Source: Phycisphaerae bacterium
GTDB taxonomy: Bacteria; Planctomycetota; Phycisphaerae; UBA1845; PWPN01
NCBI GenBank assembly: GCA_035384605.1
Contig: DAOOIV010000001.1
Span: 104,854-168,853 of the forward strand
DNA: 64,000 bases
Direction: 5' to 3'
Notes under the pieces: model-generated
What the model was told of the DNA's origin: nothing
Database searches by the model: none
Seen by the model: only the letters and a program-made list of their open reading frames with translations
Part shown: one piece after another, positions 1 through 8,102 of the stretch
Layout: every line of letters starts with the position of its first letter
Numbering within the stretch: the stretch's first letter is position 1
Position numbers and translations under genes: made by a program

Positions 1-2
1 TG

Positions 3-80
3 GAATTGCGGAAATCCCGCAGCTCTGCCCCGAGCGACCCTCAGCAGTACGACCTGGAATATTACAGCTTTGGTGGATGA
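3..80 (+). CDS. C-terminal end of an unidentified protein (cut by window edge)
   Basis: An open frame enters from the left edge and stops with TGA at 78-80. The visible 25 residues are hydrophilic and end in DLEYYSFGG, which reads like a natural C-terminus, and the other two forward frames look less protein-like. No family can be named from so little. It could be a chance frame. Confidence 0.35.
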   Translation, partial: ELRKSRSSAPSDPQQYDLEYYSFGG

Positions 81-440
81 AATCTGCGGCGGAAGGAAGG
101 CCGGAGCGCCTGCCCTGGGCCCGCAAATCAGCGGCCCCCGTGGTTTCTGGGGGTTACACGATGCGCCGGTCAGCAGACTCATCTCCGATCGCAAACTCCC
201 ATCAAGACACGGCCCCCTTCTGAGGAGTGGGCAAGGCCGGGATTCCGGCGGCTAAGCCACGAGATGGCCCGGTTGCAGCAGCCAGACACCGCCGCCGTTA
301 ACCAAGCTGATGTGGGGCAGCTTACAGCATGGGCGATCCTCGGCCTCAGTGAGGGACATGGCTTGCCGCTCGACAAAGCCGTAGACTCCAGGCGGGCGCC
401 ACCTGTGAGCCCGTCAGTCCCGGGACACCGGATGAACTGT
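81..440. other. intergenic, no gene recognised
   Basis: This stretch lies between the left-edge fragment and the end of the minus-strand ThuA-fusion gene. Both strands have short open frames, but none has a ribosome binding site with a protein-like sequence. No clear hairpin with a T-run was seen. Confidence 0.4.
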
Positions 441-2543
441 TCAGTTCATTCCCAGTTCCTTCGCCATTTTCTCGAAATTCTGGACACAAGCCGCCACGTC
501 GGGGGCGTTGTTCTCCCAGTTGTGCTCGTATTCGGCAGAGAAGACGCCCTTGAAGCCCTGCCGTTTGAGTTCGGCTAGGATGCCCTTCATGTTCGCCACG
601 CCCTCGCCCCAGTGGACGTCGTGGGCGGTCATCGCCTTTTCGTTCAGATCTTTCAGATGCAGGCAGATGATCCGGCCTTCGAGCTTCTTGAGGCACTCGA
701 TCGGGTCAAGCCCGGACCGAAGCCAATGGCCGGTGTCGGCGCAGGCCCCGATTCTGGAGTTCGTTCCCTTGATCGCGTCCAGCACCGTGTCCGGGTTCCA
801 GTACCGTGACGGCTTGGGATGATTGTGAATAGCCACGTTGATTTCATACTCCTGAGTGAGCTTGTCGAGCATCTGGAAGCTGCCCGGCTCCGGCTCGGAC
901 ACGATTGTTTCGATGCCCATATCCTTGGCGAACTCAAACACCTTGCGGGCTGCGGCTTCGTCATTGCCAAGGCCGACCACGCCGTAATTGACCAGTCTGA
1001 TACCCGCCTCGGCCAGCTTGGTCTTGGTCGTCTGCCTCAGGTCGGGGGCCATGTCATGATCGAACTTGGCGCTGCCAAGGCCGGGGCTCAGCCTTTGGCC
1101 GGGGTAGGCTTCGATGTACTTCAGCCCGATCGAACTGGCCTTGTCGACGGCCTCGAAGAAGGTGAACCGGTTGAATGTGTACGCCTGCGTTCCGACGCGC
1201 CAGGCCGGCTCCTTGTCACTACTCATCGGTGTGAGCTCCTTGACCCATATGCCACGGTATTCCACGTATGATGTTCGGTTGTGGGAGTCCTGGACGCCGA
1301 TATAGCCCTCCAGCGGCTTGGCGGCCAGGGCCGGGATGGTCTTGGCATCGACGTCGACGACGGGGATGTTGTCCGCGAAGACCTTGTAGTGGTATCCGCG
1401 GCAGTGAATCTCGAACATGTGCCAGACGTCGGCAGTCTCGTCCGGTCGCGGATCGACGGCCACCGTTCCGTAGAGCGACCCGGTACAGTGGGCGATATCG
1501 CGAGGCTCATTGCTGATCTGGATCTCGCTGCCGGTTTCCCAAGGATAGCCCTCTGCCGCGGCTCTCACGAACACGCCCGAGTTGCCGTCCTTACCGATCC
1601 GCCACTCGACCCGCAGGATGAAATCGCGATAAATCTTGTTCGTCCGCATCCACAAGCCGCCTTTGCCGCTCTCGCTTCGCAGAACGCCGTCGGTGAACCA
1701 GAAGCCCTTGGGATCGCCGACGATCGTCCAACCCGTAAAGTCTGTGCCGTTAAGGAGTTGAACGAAACCCTCCGTTGACGGATCGGGCAGACGGCCGGCG
1801 ACAAACCGGATCGACTGCACGACCAGTCGACGAAGGTTCGGGTTGGTGTATGCCTTGGCGTCGTGTCCGAGCTGAATGTAGACCACCGGGCTCTTGTGAT
1901 AGGTGTGCGTCCAGGCAATTACCTTGTCGCTCGTCGGCTCGTCGGTGGTCAGCAATGGGTGGGTACCTTCGAGGAACTCCATGTCCTTATATGTTTCATC
2001 CTCGATCTCGAAGTCCTTCATGAAACGGGTGATGGGATGTTGCGGGTCAGCGATCTTCACCCGCACCTTGACGTCATGCTTGAACGAGGGCTTTCGTTCC
2101 GTGGGGCCGGGCTTGAGGTTGAACTTTGCCCCGATGATCTTGATCGCTTCGGGCCAGTCCTGGTAGTCCCCTGCAGCATGGTGCATGGCCACCAGCGGCT
2201 TACCCTTCTTCAACAAGGCCTCAAGGTTCTTGCGGGATTCCTCGGTGATCTGCGAGTACATGTCGTACCAGACCATCACATCGTAGCTGTCGGCCTTGTC
2301 CGGGGCGAACCACTTCTGGGCCTCGGGCTGCTGGACCTCTTCCCAGGCGACGTCCGGATGGCCGTCGAACATCTCGAAGAACTCTTTCCGCTGGAAGTCA
2401 TGCCCGCCGGTGACGATGAGCACGCGGAGTTTGTTGGTCCGGACTGGCGGCTTGGGTTCCGGACCGGTATCGGCACCTAGGATGGCGGCAACACATGCGG
2501 CGAATGCGCCACAGACGATTACGCGCAGCATCGATTTGATCAT
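441..2543 (-). CDS. exported ThuA / DUF1080 / sugar-phosphate-isomerase three-domain protein
   Basis: The 700-residue protein has a signal peptide (about 1-25) and three domains usually found as separate proteins. Residues about 40-250 are a ThuA-like glutamine-amidotransferase-fold domain (VLIVTGGHDFQRKEFFE near its start, MHHAAGDY inside). Residues about 260-445 are a DUF1080 (3-keto-disaccharide hydrolase-type) beta-sandwich (LLNGTDFTGWTIVGDPKGFW, GNSGVFVRA). Residues about 450-700 are an AP-endonuclease-2/xylose-isomerase-like TIM barrel (AIHNHPKPSRYW, CADTGHWLRSG, HLKDLNE), with His, Asp and Glu suited to a metal site. ThuA and DUF1080 families are linked to 3-keto-sugar metabolism, so a role in oxidised disaccharide breakdown is inferred. 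I chose the ATG at 2543 because GAGG lies 9 nt upstream; an ATG at 2552 has no usable site. Confidence 0.88.
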   Translation of the reverse strand: MIKSMLRVIVCGAFAACVAAILGADTGPEPKPPVRTNKLRVLIVTGGHDFQRKEFFEMFDGHPDVAWEEVQQPEAQKWFAPDKADSYDVMVWYDMYSQITEESRKNLEALLKKGKPLVAMHHAAGDYQDWPEAIKIIGAKFNLKPGPTERKPSFKHDVKVRVKIADPQHPITRFMKDFEIEDETYKDMEFLEGTHPLLTTDEPTSDKVIAWTHTYHKSPVVYIQLGHDAKAYTNPNLRRLVVQSIRFVAGRLPDPSTEGFVQLLNGTDFTGWTIVGDPKGFWFTDGVLRSESGKGGLWMRTNKIYRDFILRVEWRIGKDGNSGVFVRAAAEGYPWETGSEIQISNEPRDIAHCTGSLYGTVAVDPRPDETADVWHMFEIHCRGYHYKVFADNIPVVDVDAKTIPALAAKPLEGYIGVQDSHNRTSYVEYRGIWVKELTPMSSDKEPAWRVGTQAYTFNRFTFFEAVDKASSIGLKYIEAYPGQRLSPGLGSAKFDHDMAPDLRQTTKTKLAEAGIRLVNYGVVGLGNDEAAARKVFEFAKDMGIETIVSEPEPGSFQMLDKLTQEYEINVAIHNHPKPSRYWNPDTVLDAIKGTNSRIGACADTGHWLRSGLDPIECLKKLEGRIICLHLKDLNEKAMTAHDVHWGEGVANMKGILAELKRQGFKGVFSAEYEHNWENNAPDVAACVQNFEKMAKELGMN

Positions 2544-2964
2544 GACTGACATCCTCTCTGTCGGAAGGGTTCTTGCTCAATTGGAGCTCATGTCCCATAC
2601 GCCCCCACTCAGACCGGCCGGCAGCCGGTCCCACACGGGTCTGGGGACAGGCTGCTGTCCCGGCCATGCCATGGTGGGGCCATCTTGCACGGCCCTGGCT
2701 TCAAGATCAAGCGCACAGCTACCGGAATGTGATGCGGCCGACCGTGGCACTTTGGGCGGCCCTTGCCGAAACCGGAGCACAGACCAGGAGCCGGACCACA
2801 AGAGGGCCAAACCCCGAAGAAGTCGCTCCCTTCCGGCTTCGCGGGCAGGCTACGCCGGGACGGGGACGACCGCCCCGGTCAACAGTGGGGTGCGGTTTCG
2901 AGAAAACCCTGAAAAACTCGCAGCGGCTTGACCTGGAGACCGACGTGGTTGAAGCTGTTCCGAC
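2544..2964. other. intergenic between divergent genes, with one hairpin
   Basis: This region must hold the promoters of the ThuA-fusion gene (minus) and the zinc-ribbon protein (plus), but no strong -35/-10 pair stands out. A perfect hairpin sits at 2644-2661: arms GGGACAG and CTGTCCC around the loop GCTG. It has no T-run, so it is not an evident terminator. No convincing gene was found on either strand. Confidence 0.4.
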
Positions 2965-3837
2965 ATGTCCAAGCCGTCCGGTGAATACAGACCCGACCGC
3001 CGGGCTCGGAAATGGCGGCTGCTGAGCTTGTTCTCGGGTTTACTCCTGGCCGCTTGTTTTCTTCTACCGGCCGTTCAGGGTTGCAATGGACCGATCGTCC
3101 CTGCGGCGTCGCTGGTCTGGGAGCTGAGTGACGCTTGGAACGGTTCGTGGCTAATCGACGTTGTCGCCGTTGTCGTCGTGTATTTTGTGGCCTACGCGTT
3201 CGGCGCCGCCCTGATGATCGGTGCCCTGGCAGCGCTCGTCGCCTGGCCCAAGCTCCGAAGCGCAAGCACGCTGGCGGTCATCATTCTGCTGGCCTACGCA
3301 GCCGTTGTCGTGCTGGCGTCCACACTACGGCAAGGATTCACGAATGGGTGGGCCCCCTCTTCGTGGACGACTCAGGATTATGTCAATCTGGTGTTCGGCC
3401 TGTTGTGTTCCCCCCTTTTGCTGGCAGGAACGATCTTCGCGATCCGCCGTCGGCACCAGCGTCGTCTCTGCCTCTGGTTCCTTGGCGGTTTGTCGGGGTT
3501 AGCCTGGTTCAGTTACTGGCCGATCTTCAGCAACCCGCTATACGGTCTTTACTTGTCGTTGGCTGCATGCCTGCTGATCGTCCTGGCCTCGGTGGGCGAG
3601 GCGGCCGTGCTCACCGACCAGTCCTGGCTGCGCACGTTCGGACAGTTGTTGACCTGCCGACTGGCACCCTTTTACGACCCGAAGGGCCGCTGCCCGGGTT
3701 GTGATTACTACCTCTACGGCCTGACCGAGCAACGTTGCCCGGAATGCGGTCGGCCGTTCACGTTTGATGAGTTGAATGCGACGCCGGAGGAGCTGAGTTT
3801 CGCCTCGACACCCCTGTGCCGTAATCGGGACGGCTGA
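2965..3837 (+). CDS. multi-spanning membrane protein with C-terminal zinc ribbon
   Basis: The 290-residue protein has about five or six hydrophobic segments (around residues 20-40, 60-85, 90-115, 140-165, 175-190 and 200-220). A cytoplasmic tail with two CxxC pairs, CPGC and CPEC, is separated by about 12 residues (CPGCDYYLYGLTEQRCPECG). This short tetracysteine ribbon is common at the ends of planctomycetal membrane proteins of unknown function and should bind one zinc. The start codon has only a weak ribosome binding site. No enzymatic motif is visible, so no function is assigned. The next gene starts 284 bp downstream on the same strand. Confidence 0.75.
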   Translation: MSKPSGEYRPDRRARKWRLLSLFSGLLLAACFLLPAVQGCNGPIVPAASLVWELSDAWNGSWLIDVVAVVVVYFVAYAFGAALMIGALAALVAWPKLRSASTLAVIILLAYAAVVVLASTLRQGFTNGWAPSSWTTQDYVNLVFGLLCSPLLLAGTIFAIRRRHQRRLCLWFLGGLSGLAWFSYWPIFSNPLYGLYLSLAACLLIVLASVGEAAVLTDQSWLRTFGQLLTCRLAPFYDPKGRCPGCDYYLYGLTEQRCPECGRPFTFDELNATPEELSFASTPLCRNRDG

Positions 3838-4121
3838 TGGCGAGCGATCCAACGCATGATTCCGGCGCCGGGCGGGTGGCTTTGGCGGCTTTTCTTGAGA
3901 CGCGTCGAGGGGTCTACTCGCCCCGACCCAAGCTCGTACGCCAATGCATGAGTGGTTATCGGAGACGGCATGAGAATCGTCGACTTCGCCTGCATTGCCT
4001 CAACTCGACAGACTCCTCGCCTGCGTTTATCCTGTTTGCGTCGGCAATTGAGGTCGAAAGACGACACGACGTCCGGCGACAACCGGAGCCCGGTTCGCCT
4101 GATCAGCGGAGTTGCTTTGTC

Positions 4122-5918
4122 ATGGAGATACCGCGTCGGGCACGCGGCGATGAGTTGCTCAAGCCGGGCCAGATGACCGGCCTGCGAGAATCCCTGCGCC
4201 GAATCTCGGGCAAGCACGACCTGGCAAGCGTGATCGCCTGCGCCTTCGACCATCGCACACGAATGCTCCCTTTTATTTACGCCGACACCCGCATGGCTCC
4301 CGCCGGCGTGAGGGCGATCGGCTCGGCGATGGCGGACGTCGGGTTTTCGAAGACCCGTATCGTGCTGCAACAGTGGAATCCCAACTTCAAGCCCAGCCTG
4401 ATGCGGCTCGACGGTCGCGTTCCCGATCTCTTCATGGTTTCGAGCATGCAGATTCACACCGCTCAGTGCCATGCCCTGATTCGCGACGCCTGCCGTATCG
4501 ACCCTTCCAAGAGACCCTTGATCATCGCCGGAGGCCCGAAGGTCATTTACGAACCATGGGATGTGTTCAGTTCTGATCCTCGGCAGCCCTGGGGTGCCGA
4601 CGTGGCCGTGACCGGCGAGGAATATGTGCTGCTGAGTCTAATGGAGGTCCTGCTGAGCGTGCGAGCGGAAGGCGAACCGTTGCGGTCAGCCTTTCGACGA
4701 GCCCGTGACGGCGGCATGCTCGATGGGATCCCCGGGCTGGTGTACTCTTTGGGTGAGAAAGACGGCGTAGCCGAAGAGCTTGTCGACACCGGCACACAAC
4801 GGCTGCTGAGCGACCTCGACGAGCTGCCGCACCCGGTTTTGGGGTATCGACTGCTTGAGCCGCCGAGCCGCGAGGCCACCCTGGCCGCCGAGAGCCTGCA
4901 GGCCGGCCGCGTGCGGAAGTACAGCCCGCTGGCGTCGCTGGTGCTGACCTTCGGCTGCAAGTTCAACTGTCCCTATTGCCCCATACCGGCATATAACCAA
5001 CGACAGCATCGGGCCAAGAGCGGGGCGCGCATTGCCGACGAGTTCATCCGGCTGCACCAGGAATATGGCATCCGCTATTTCTTCGGGACGGACGACAACT
5101 TCTTCAACAACAAGCAACGGACGCTGGGAATTGTCGAGACTCTGGCCCGCAGTGCGATCAACGGAGGCAAGTTCCGCAAGACGGTCCGCTGGGCGACCGA
5201 AGTAACGGTTCACGACACCCTGCAAATGCGGGATCACCTCTCACTTGTTCGGGCAGGCGGGATAAGGGCCCTGTGGCTTGGTGTGGAAGATATGACGGGC
5301 GCACTGATTCGGAAGGGCCAGAGCGTCGATGGGACCGAAGAGGTGTTTCGTCTCTTATCGAGACACGGCATTGTTCCGATGCCCATGATGATGCACCACG
5401 ATGGCCAGCCCTTGTATACGCGCGGCAGCCCCTGCGGCCTGCTGAACCAGGTGCGTTTGCTTCGCCGAGCCGGGGCTGCCGGCCTGCAGGTGTTGATGAT
5501 TACCCCGGCAACGGGATCCAGGGGATATGAAGAAAGCTTCACTTCCGGCCTGACGTACGCTATCGCAGCCGGTCGCCAGGTCGAGCAGCACATGCTGGAC
5601 GGCAACTATGTGGTGGCATCCCGGGACCCGCGGCCCTGGCGCAAACAGTTGAACATCATGCTGGCGTACCTCTACTTCTACAATCCGCTGCGCTTTCTCC
5701 GGGCAATCATCCGGCCCAGGACCAGGCTTTATCTCGCGGATGCTATGATGCAGGTTCTCGGAATGTGGGGCACCATTCAGACCGTTCGGCGCACGCTTGG
5801 CTGGGCATTGTGTCTGAAGCGAGGCCCGATCAGGCGGCACACTCGCCCGCCACAGCCCGCCGTCCCTGTGCGGAAAGCGGCTGTCTCGACGTCGGTTCTG
5901 GCCCAGGCGGATGCGTAA
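4122..5918 (+). CDS. B12-binding-domain radical SAM protein
   Basis: The 598-residue protein has an N-terminal cobalamin-binding-like region (about residues 40-190) resembling the fold that precedes many radical SAM domains, including VPDLFMVSSMQIHT and the GG loop IIAGGPKVIYEP. A radical SAM domain follows from about 265, with the cluster motif CKFNCPYC (CxxxCxxC). The later TDDNFFNNKQRT and GVEDMTG segments fit the barrel. The C-terminal part has an amphipathic stretch rich in aromatic residues. The substrate is unknown; lipid, hopanoid or tetrapyrrole-type methylation or rearrangement is possible for this class. The frame is open from 3837, but the sequence before 4122 is not protein-like and CGGAG lies 11 nt before the ATG at 4122, so I start there. 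Confidence 0.82.
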   Translation: MEIPRRARGDELLKPGQMTGLRESLRRISGKHDLASVIACAFDHRTRMLPFIYADTRMAPAGVRAIGSAMADVGFSKTRIVLQQWNPNFKPSLMRLDGRVPDLFMVSSMQIHTAQCHALIRDACRIDPSKRPLIIAGGPKVIYEPWDVFSSDPRQPWGADVAVTGEEYVLLSLMEVLLSVRAEGEPLRSAFRRARDGGMLDGIPGLVYSLGEKDGVAEELVDTGTQRLLSDLDELPHPVLGYRLLEPPSREATLAAESLQAGRVRKYSPLASLVLTFGCKFNCPYCPIPAYNQRQHRAKSGARIADEFIRLHQEYGIRYFFGTDDNFFNNKQRTLGIVETLARSAINGGKFRKTVRWATEVTVHDTLQMRDHLSLVRAGGIRALWLGVEDMTGALIRKGQSVDGTEEVFRLLSRHGIVPMPMMMHHDGQPLYTRGSPCGLLNQVRLLRRAGAAGLQVLMITPATGSRGYEESFTSGLTYAIAAGRQVEQHMLDGNYVVASRDPRPWRKQLNIMLAYLYFYNPLRFLRAIIRPRTRLYLADAMMQVLGMWGTIQTVRRTLGWALCLKRGPIRRHTRPPQPAVPVRKAAVSTSVLAQADA

Positions 5919-5940
5919 GACGAACCCGCATCGGCGTGAT

Positions 5941-7695
5941 TCAACGAGCACCCAGGACGGCCACGTTGTCGATGCGGCCCGAGTCGCTGAAGGTGTTGAA
6001 TTGCCACACAAGCCGCAGCGCGAAGTCGGGGTTGTCTGCCGTTCCTTGAGCTGTTGAGAGATCGACCACTTTTCGAGTCCATTCGGCGGGCAGGTCACCG
6101 GCCTTGAAGACGCGGGCGGTTGTCCACGGCCCCTCTGGTCCCGTGGTGCTGTAGCAGACGCCGAGCTGATCTTCGCTGGAGCCGTCGACGCCGCCCTCAA
6201 CGCCGTCGGTTTGTCCGCACGGCGGGGCGGCCAGATCGCCAATCACATCAAACTCAACTCGGATGTCTCGGAATCCTCTGGTGGAGATGGCTCGCGTCAG
6301 GATCGTCCCTTCTCGCGTGCAGCGGTTGTCATCATTGGCACCGTGACCGACCGAGAAAACGGTTCCGCCCGGATGCCCGCCAAGAACCTGCCAGGATATG
6401 CTCGCCGGCCCATACTTGCCGCCCATCCAAGTCTCCAGTCTCCAACCTTCCGGACCGGTGTTGAACGGGAACATGGCGACGGTATCGGCCGGTAGCGGCG
6501 AAACACGGACGGGCCACGTCACCTCGGCCACGCCCCTAGTGTTGGCCGCTCGGACGGTGATGCTCCGATCGCTGCCGACGTGCTGCGCTGTTGGAGTCCA
6601 GCCACGAACGAACCCATGCCGGTCAACGGTGAGCCCGGGCGGGCCCTCAATCACCGACCAGTCGGTCGCCGGGCATCGCTGGGTCAGTGACAGTTGTTTG
6701 ACGTATTCGATCCCAACCCACGCCGCGTCCGGGTCGGCCATGGCGTGCGGAAAGGCCGTCGGCCCGTCGGGCCTTGTGACTTCCCATGTGTCCGTCTTTC
6801 GAAAGACGCCTTCGTGCAGAGGGCGATAGACATCGAAGGTCACTTCGCTGCGCCCGACGTGGACGCGGACGTAGCTGTCGTACTTGGAGTTGCCTCGCGA
6901 CTGTGCAACGCTGACCTGCCAGACACCGTCTTTGAGATACCGCGCATAACGATGTATGTGCCCGTTGAAGTATGCCACCACGCGGTGGTCGCTGAGCAGT
7001 TCCCAGAGGGCATCACGCTGGGCAGGGTACTCGTTCAGACTGTCGTTCTCATGCCGGACGTCGCCCCAATCGGCGTCCGGCTGAGGGAAGGCGGGTTCAT
7101 GGGCTGCGACGAAAATCCATTTCTTGTCGGTGGCGGCAAGGTCGTCGGCCAGCCAGTAGTAGAGCTGAGGGATGACCTTGCCGGCCGTGCCCGGCCGTCG
7201 CGTACCGTGGTCCGTGCACCCGTCGTAGTAAAGATTCAAGACAACAAAGTGTGCGTCGCCGTAGTCGAATGAGTACGTGGTCGTCTCGCTGTTGAAAGGC
7301 CCGACGTTGACGATGTACGGCAACTCACGAAGGTGACTGCGGATGAACCGCATCGATTTCTCGGGCTCTTTCTGGTCGTTGTTGCCCAGCACGCAGTACC
7401 AGGGGAAGTCGGCCCCAAAGGCCTTCTTCAGCTCAATGTCCTGGGCTTCGATTCCCGGCATATGGTCGCCCACATGAATCATGAATGCACCCGGTCCACC
7501 CGTGTCCTTGATGTCCCGAAAAAGAAGACGCAATTCGTCGGGAGCCGTAAAAGCGGCACCCTCGATGTCCGCGGTTACGGTGAAAGTGAAGGACGAAGAC
7601 GAGGCGCCTTGAGAAGTACCGCATCCGCTGACCGCGTGGAACAAGATCACGCAAGCACACACGACGACAAACATAGACACGGTTCTTCCGATCAT
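5941..7695 (-). CDS. lipoprotein metallophosphoesterase with Ig-like and beta-sandwich C-terminal domains
   Basis: The 584-residue protein starts at an ATG with GGAG 11 nt upstream and has a lipoprotein signal ending in VSGC, so it is probably membrane-anchored on the outside of the inner membrane or in the outer membrane. Residues about 35-300 are a calcineurin-like phosphoesterase domain: GDHMPG, LGNNDQKE, AAHEPAFP and GHIHRYARY match motifs II to V. Motif I is TADIEG rather than DxH, and motif III is GNND rather than GNHD. An Ig-like (He_PIG-type) segment and a C-terminal jelly-roll-like domain (about 400-584) follow. Substrate is unknown. The gene is transcribed away from the CARDB/CBM9 gene, with a shared 407-bp upstream region. 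Confidence 0.8.
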   Translation of the reverse strand: MIGRTVSMFVVVCACVILFHAVSGCGTSQGASSSSFTFTVTADIEGAAFTAPDELRLLFRDIKDTGGPGAFMIHVGDHMPGIEAQDIELKKAFGADFPWYCVLGNNDQKEPEKSMRFIRSHLRELPYIVNVGPFNSETTTYSFDYGDAHFVVLNLYYDGCTDHGTRRPGTAGKVIPQLYYWLADDLAATDKKWIFVAAHEPAFPQPDADWGDVRHENDSLNEYPAQRDALWELLSDHRVVAYFNGHIHRYARYLKDGVWQVSVAQSRGNSKYDSYVRVHVGRSEVTFDVYRPLHEGVFRKTDTWEVTRPDGPTAFPHAMADPDAAWVGIEYVKQLSLTQRCPATDWSVIEGPPGLTVDRHGFVRGWTPTAQHVGSDRSITVRAANTRGVAEVTWPVRVSPLPADTVAMFPFNTGPEGWRLETWMGGKYGPASISWQVLGGHPGGTVFSVGHGANDDNRCTREGTILTRAISTRGFRDIRVEFDVIGDLAAPPCGQTDGVEGGVDGSSEDQLGVCYSTTGPEGPWTTARVFKAGDLPAEWTRKVVDLSTAQGTADNPDFALRLVWQFNTFSDSGRIDNVAVLGAR

Positions 7696-8102
7696 GGTTG
7701 TGTATTCTCCGACAGTAAGTGCTCCGGGTTCACGTTTTGCCGCCGGTCCCGCATCGCTTCCACCAATCCTGTCAGCGAACAAGCATACCACACCAAAGCC
7801 TCGAAAACAGACAGTCGCAAGGCCGTCCAGAACCGGTGCGCATCGGTCGATGCCCCGAGTTGACCCGAGGATTGTCATGAGCAATAATAAGAGTTGCGGT
7901 TGCCCCTCGTTGCATCTGGAAGGTCGGTATCCATGCGCCGAAAGTGCGCGCTGATGCCGCGGATCGACTGGATGGCCGGGAGGGTTTGCGATCCTTGCAG
8001 TGAACCTCATTCCTTTGTGAGACCGAGCATCCCGTTCGAGACGATACCCGAAGGAAGCCGCTTGTAAAGACGTTTTTGTCTGTCCTGATGAGGAGTGATT
8101 CA
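7696..8102. other. divergent upstream region of phosphoesterase and CARDB/CBM9 genes
   Basis: The 407-bp region lies between two divergent exported-protein genes and should carry promoters for both. A good plus-strand promoter is listed separately at 7860-7888. It would give the plus-strand gene a leader of about 200 nt in which I see no ORF with a ribosome binding site. No other structure was recognised. Confidence 0.45.
7860..7888 (+). promoter_or_regulatory. sigma70-type promoter for the CARDB/CBM9 gene
   Basis: TTGACC (7860-7865), 17 nt, then AATAAT (7883-7888): five of six matches at each box with optimal spacing. It points toward the gene at 8103. It is inferred only; the leader would be long. 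Confidence 0.4.
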
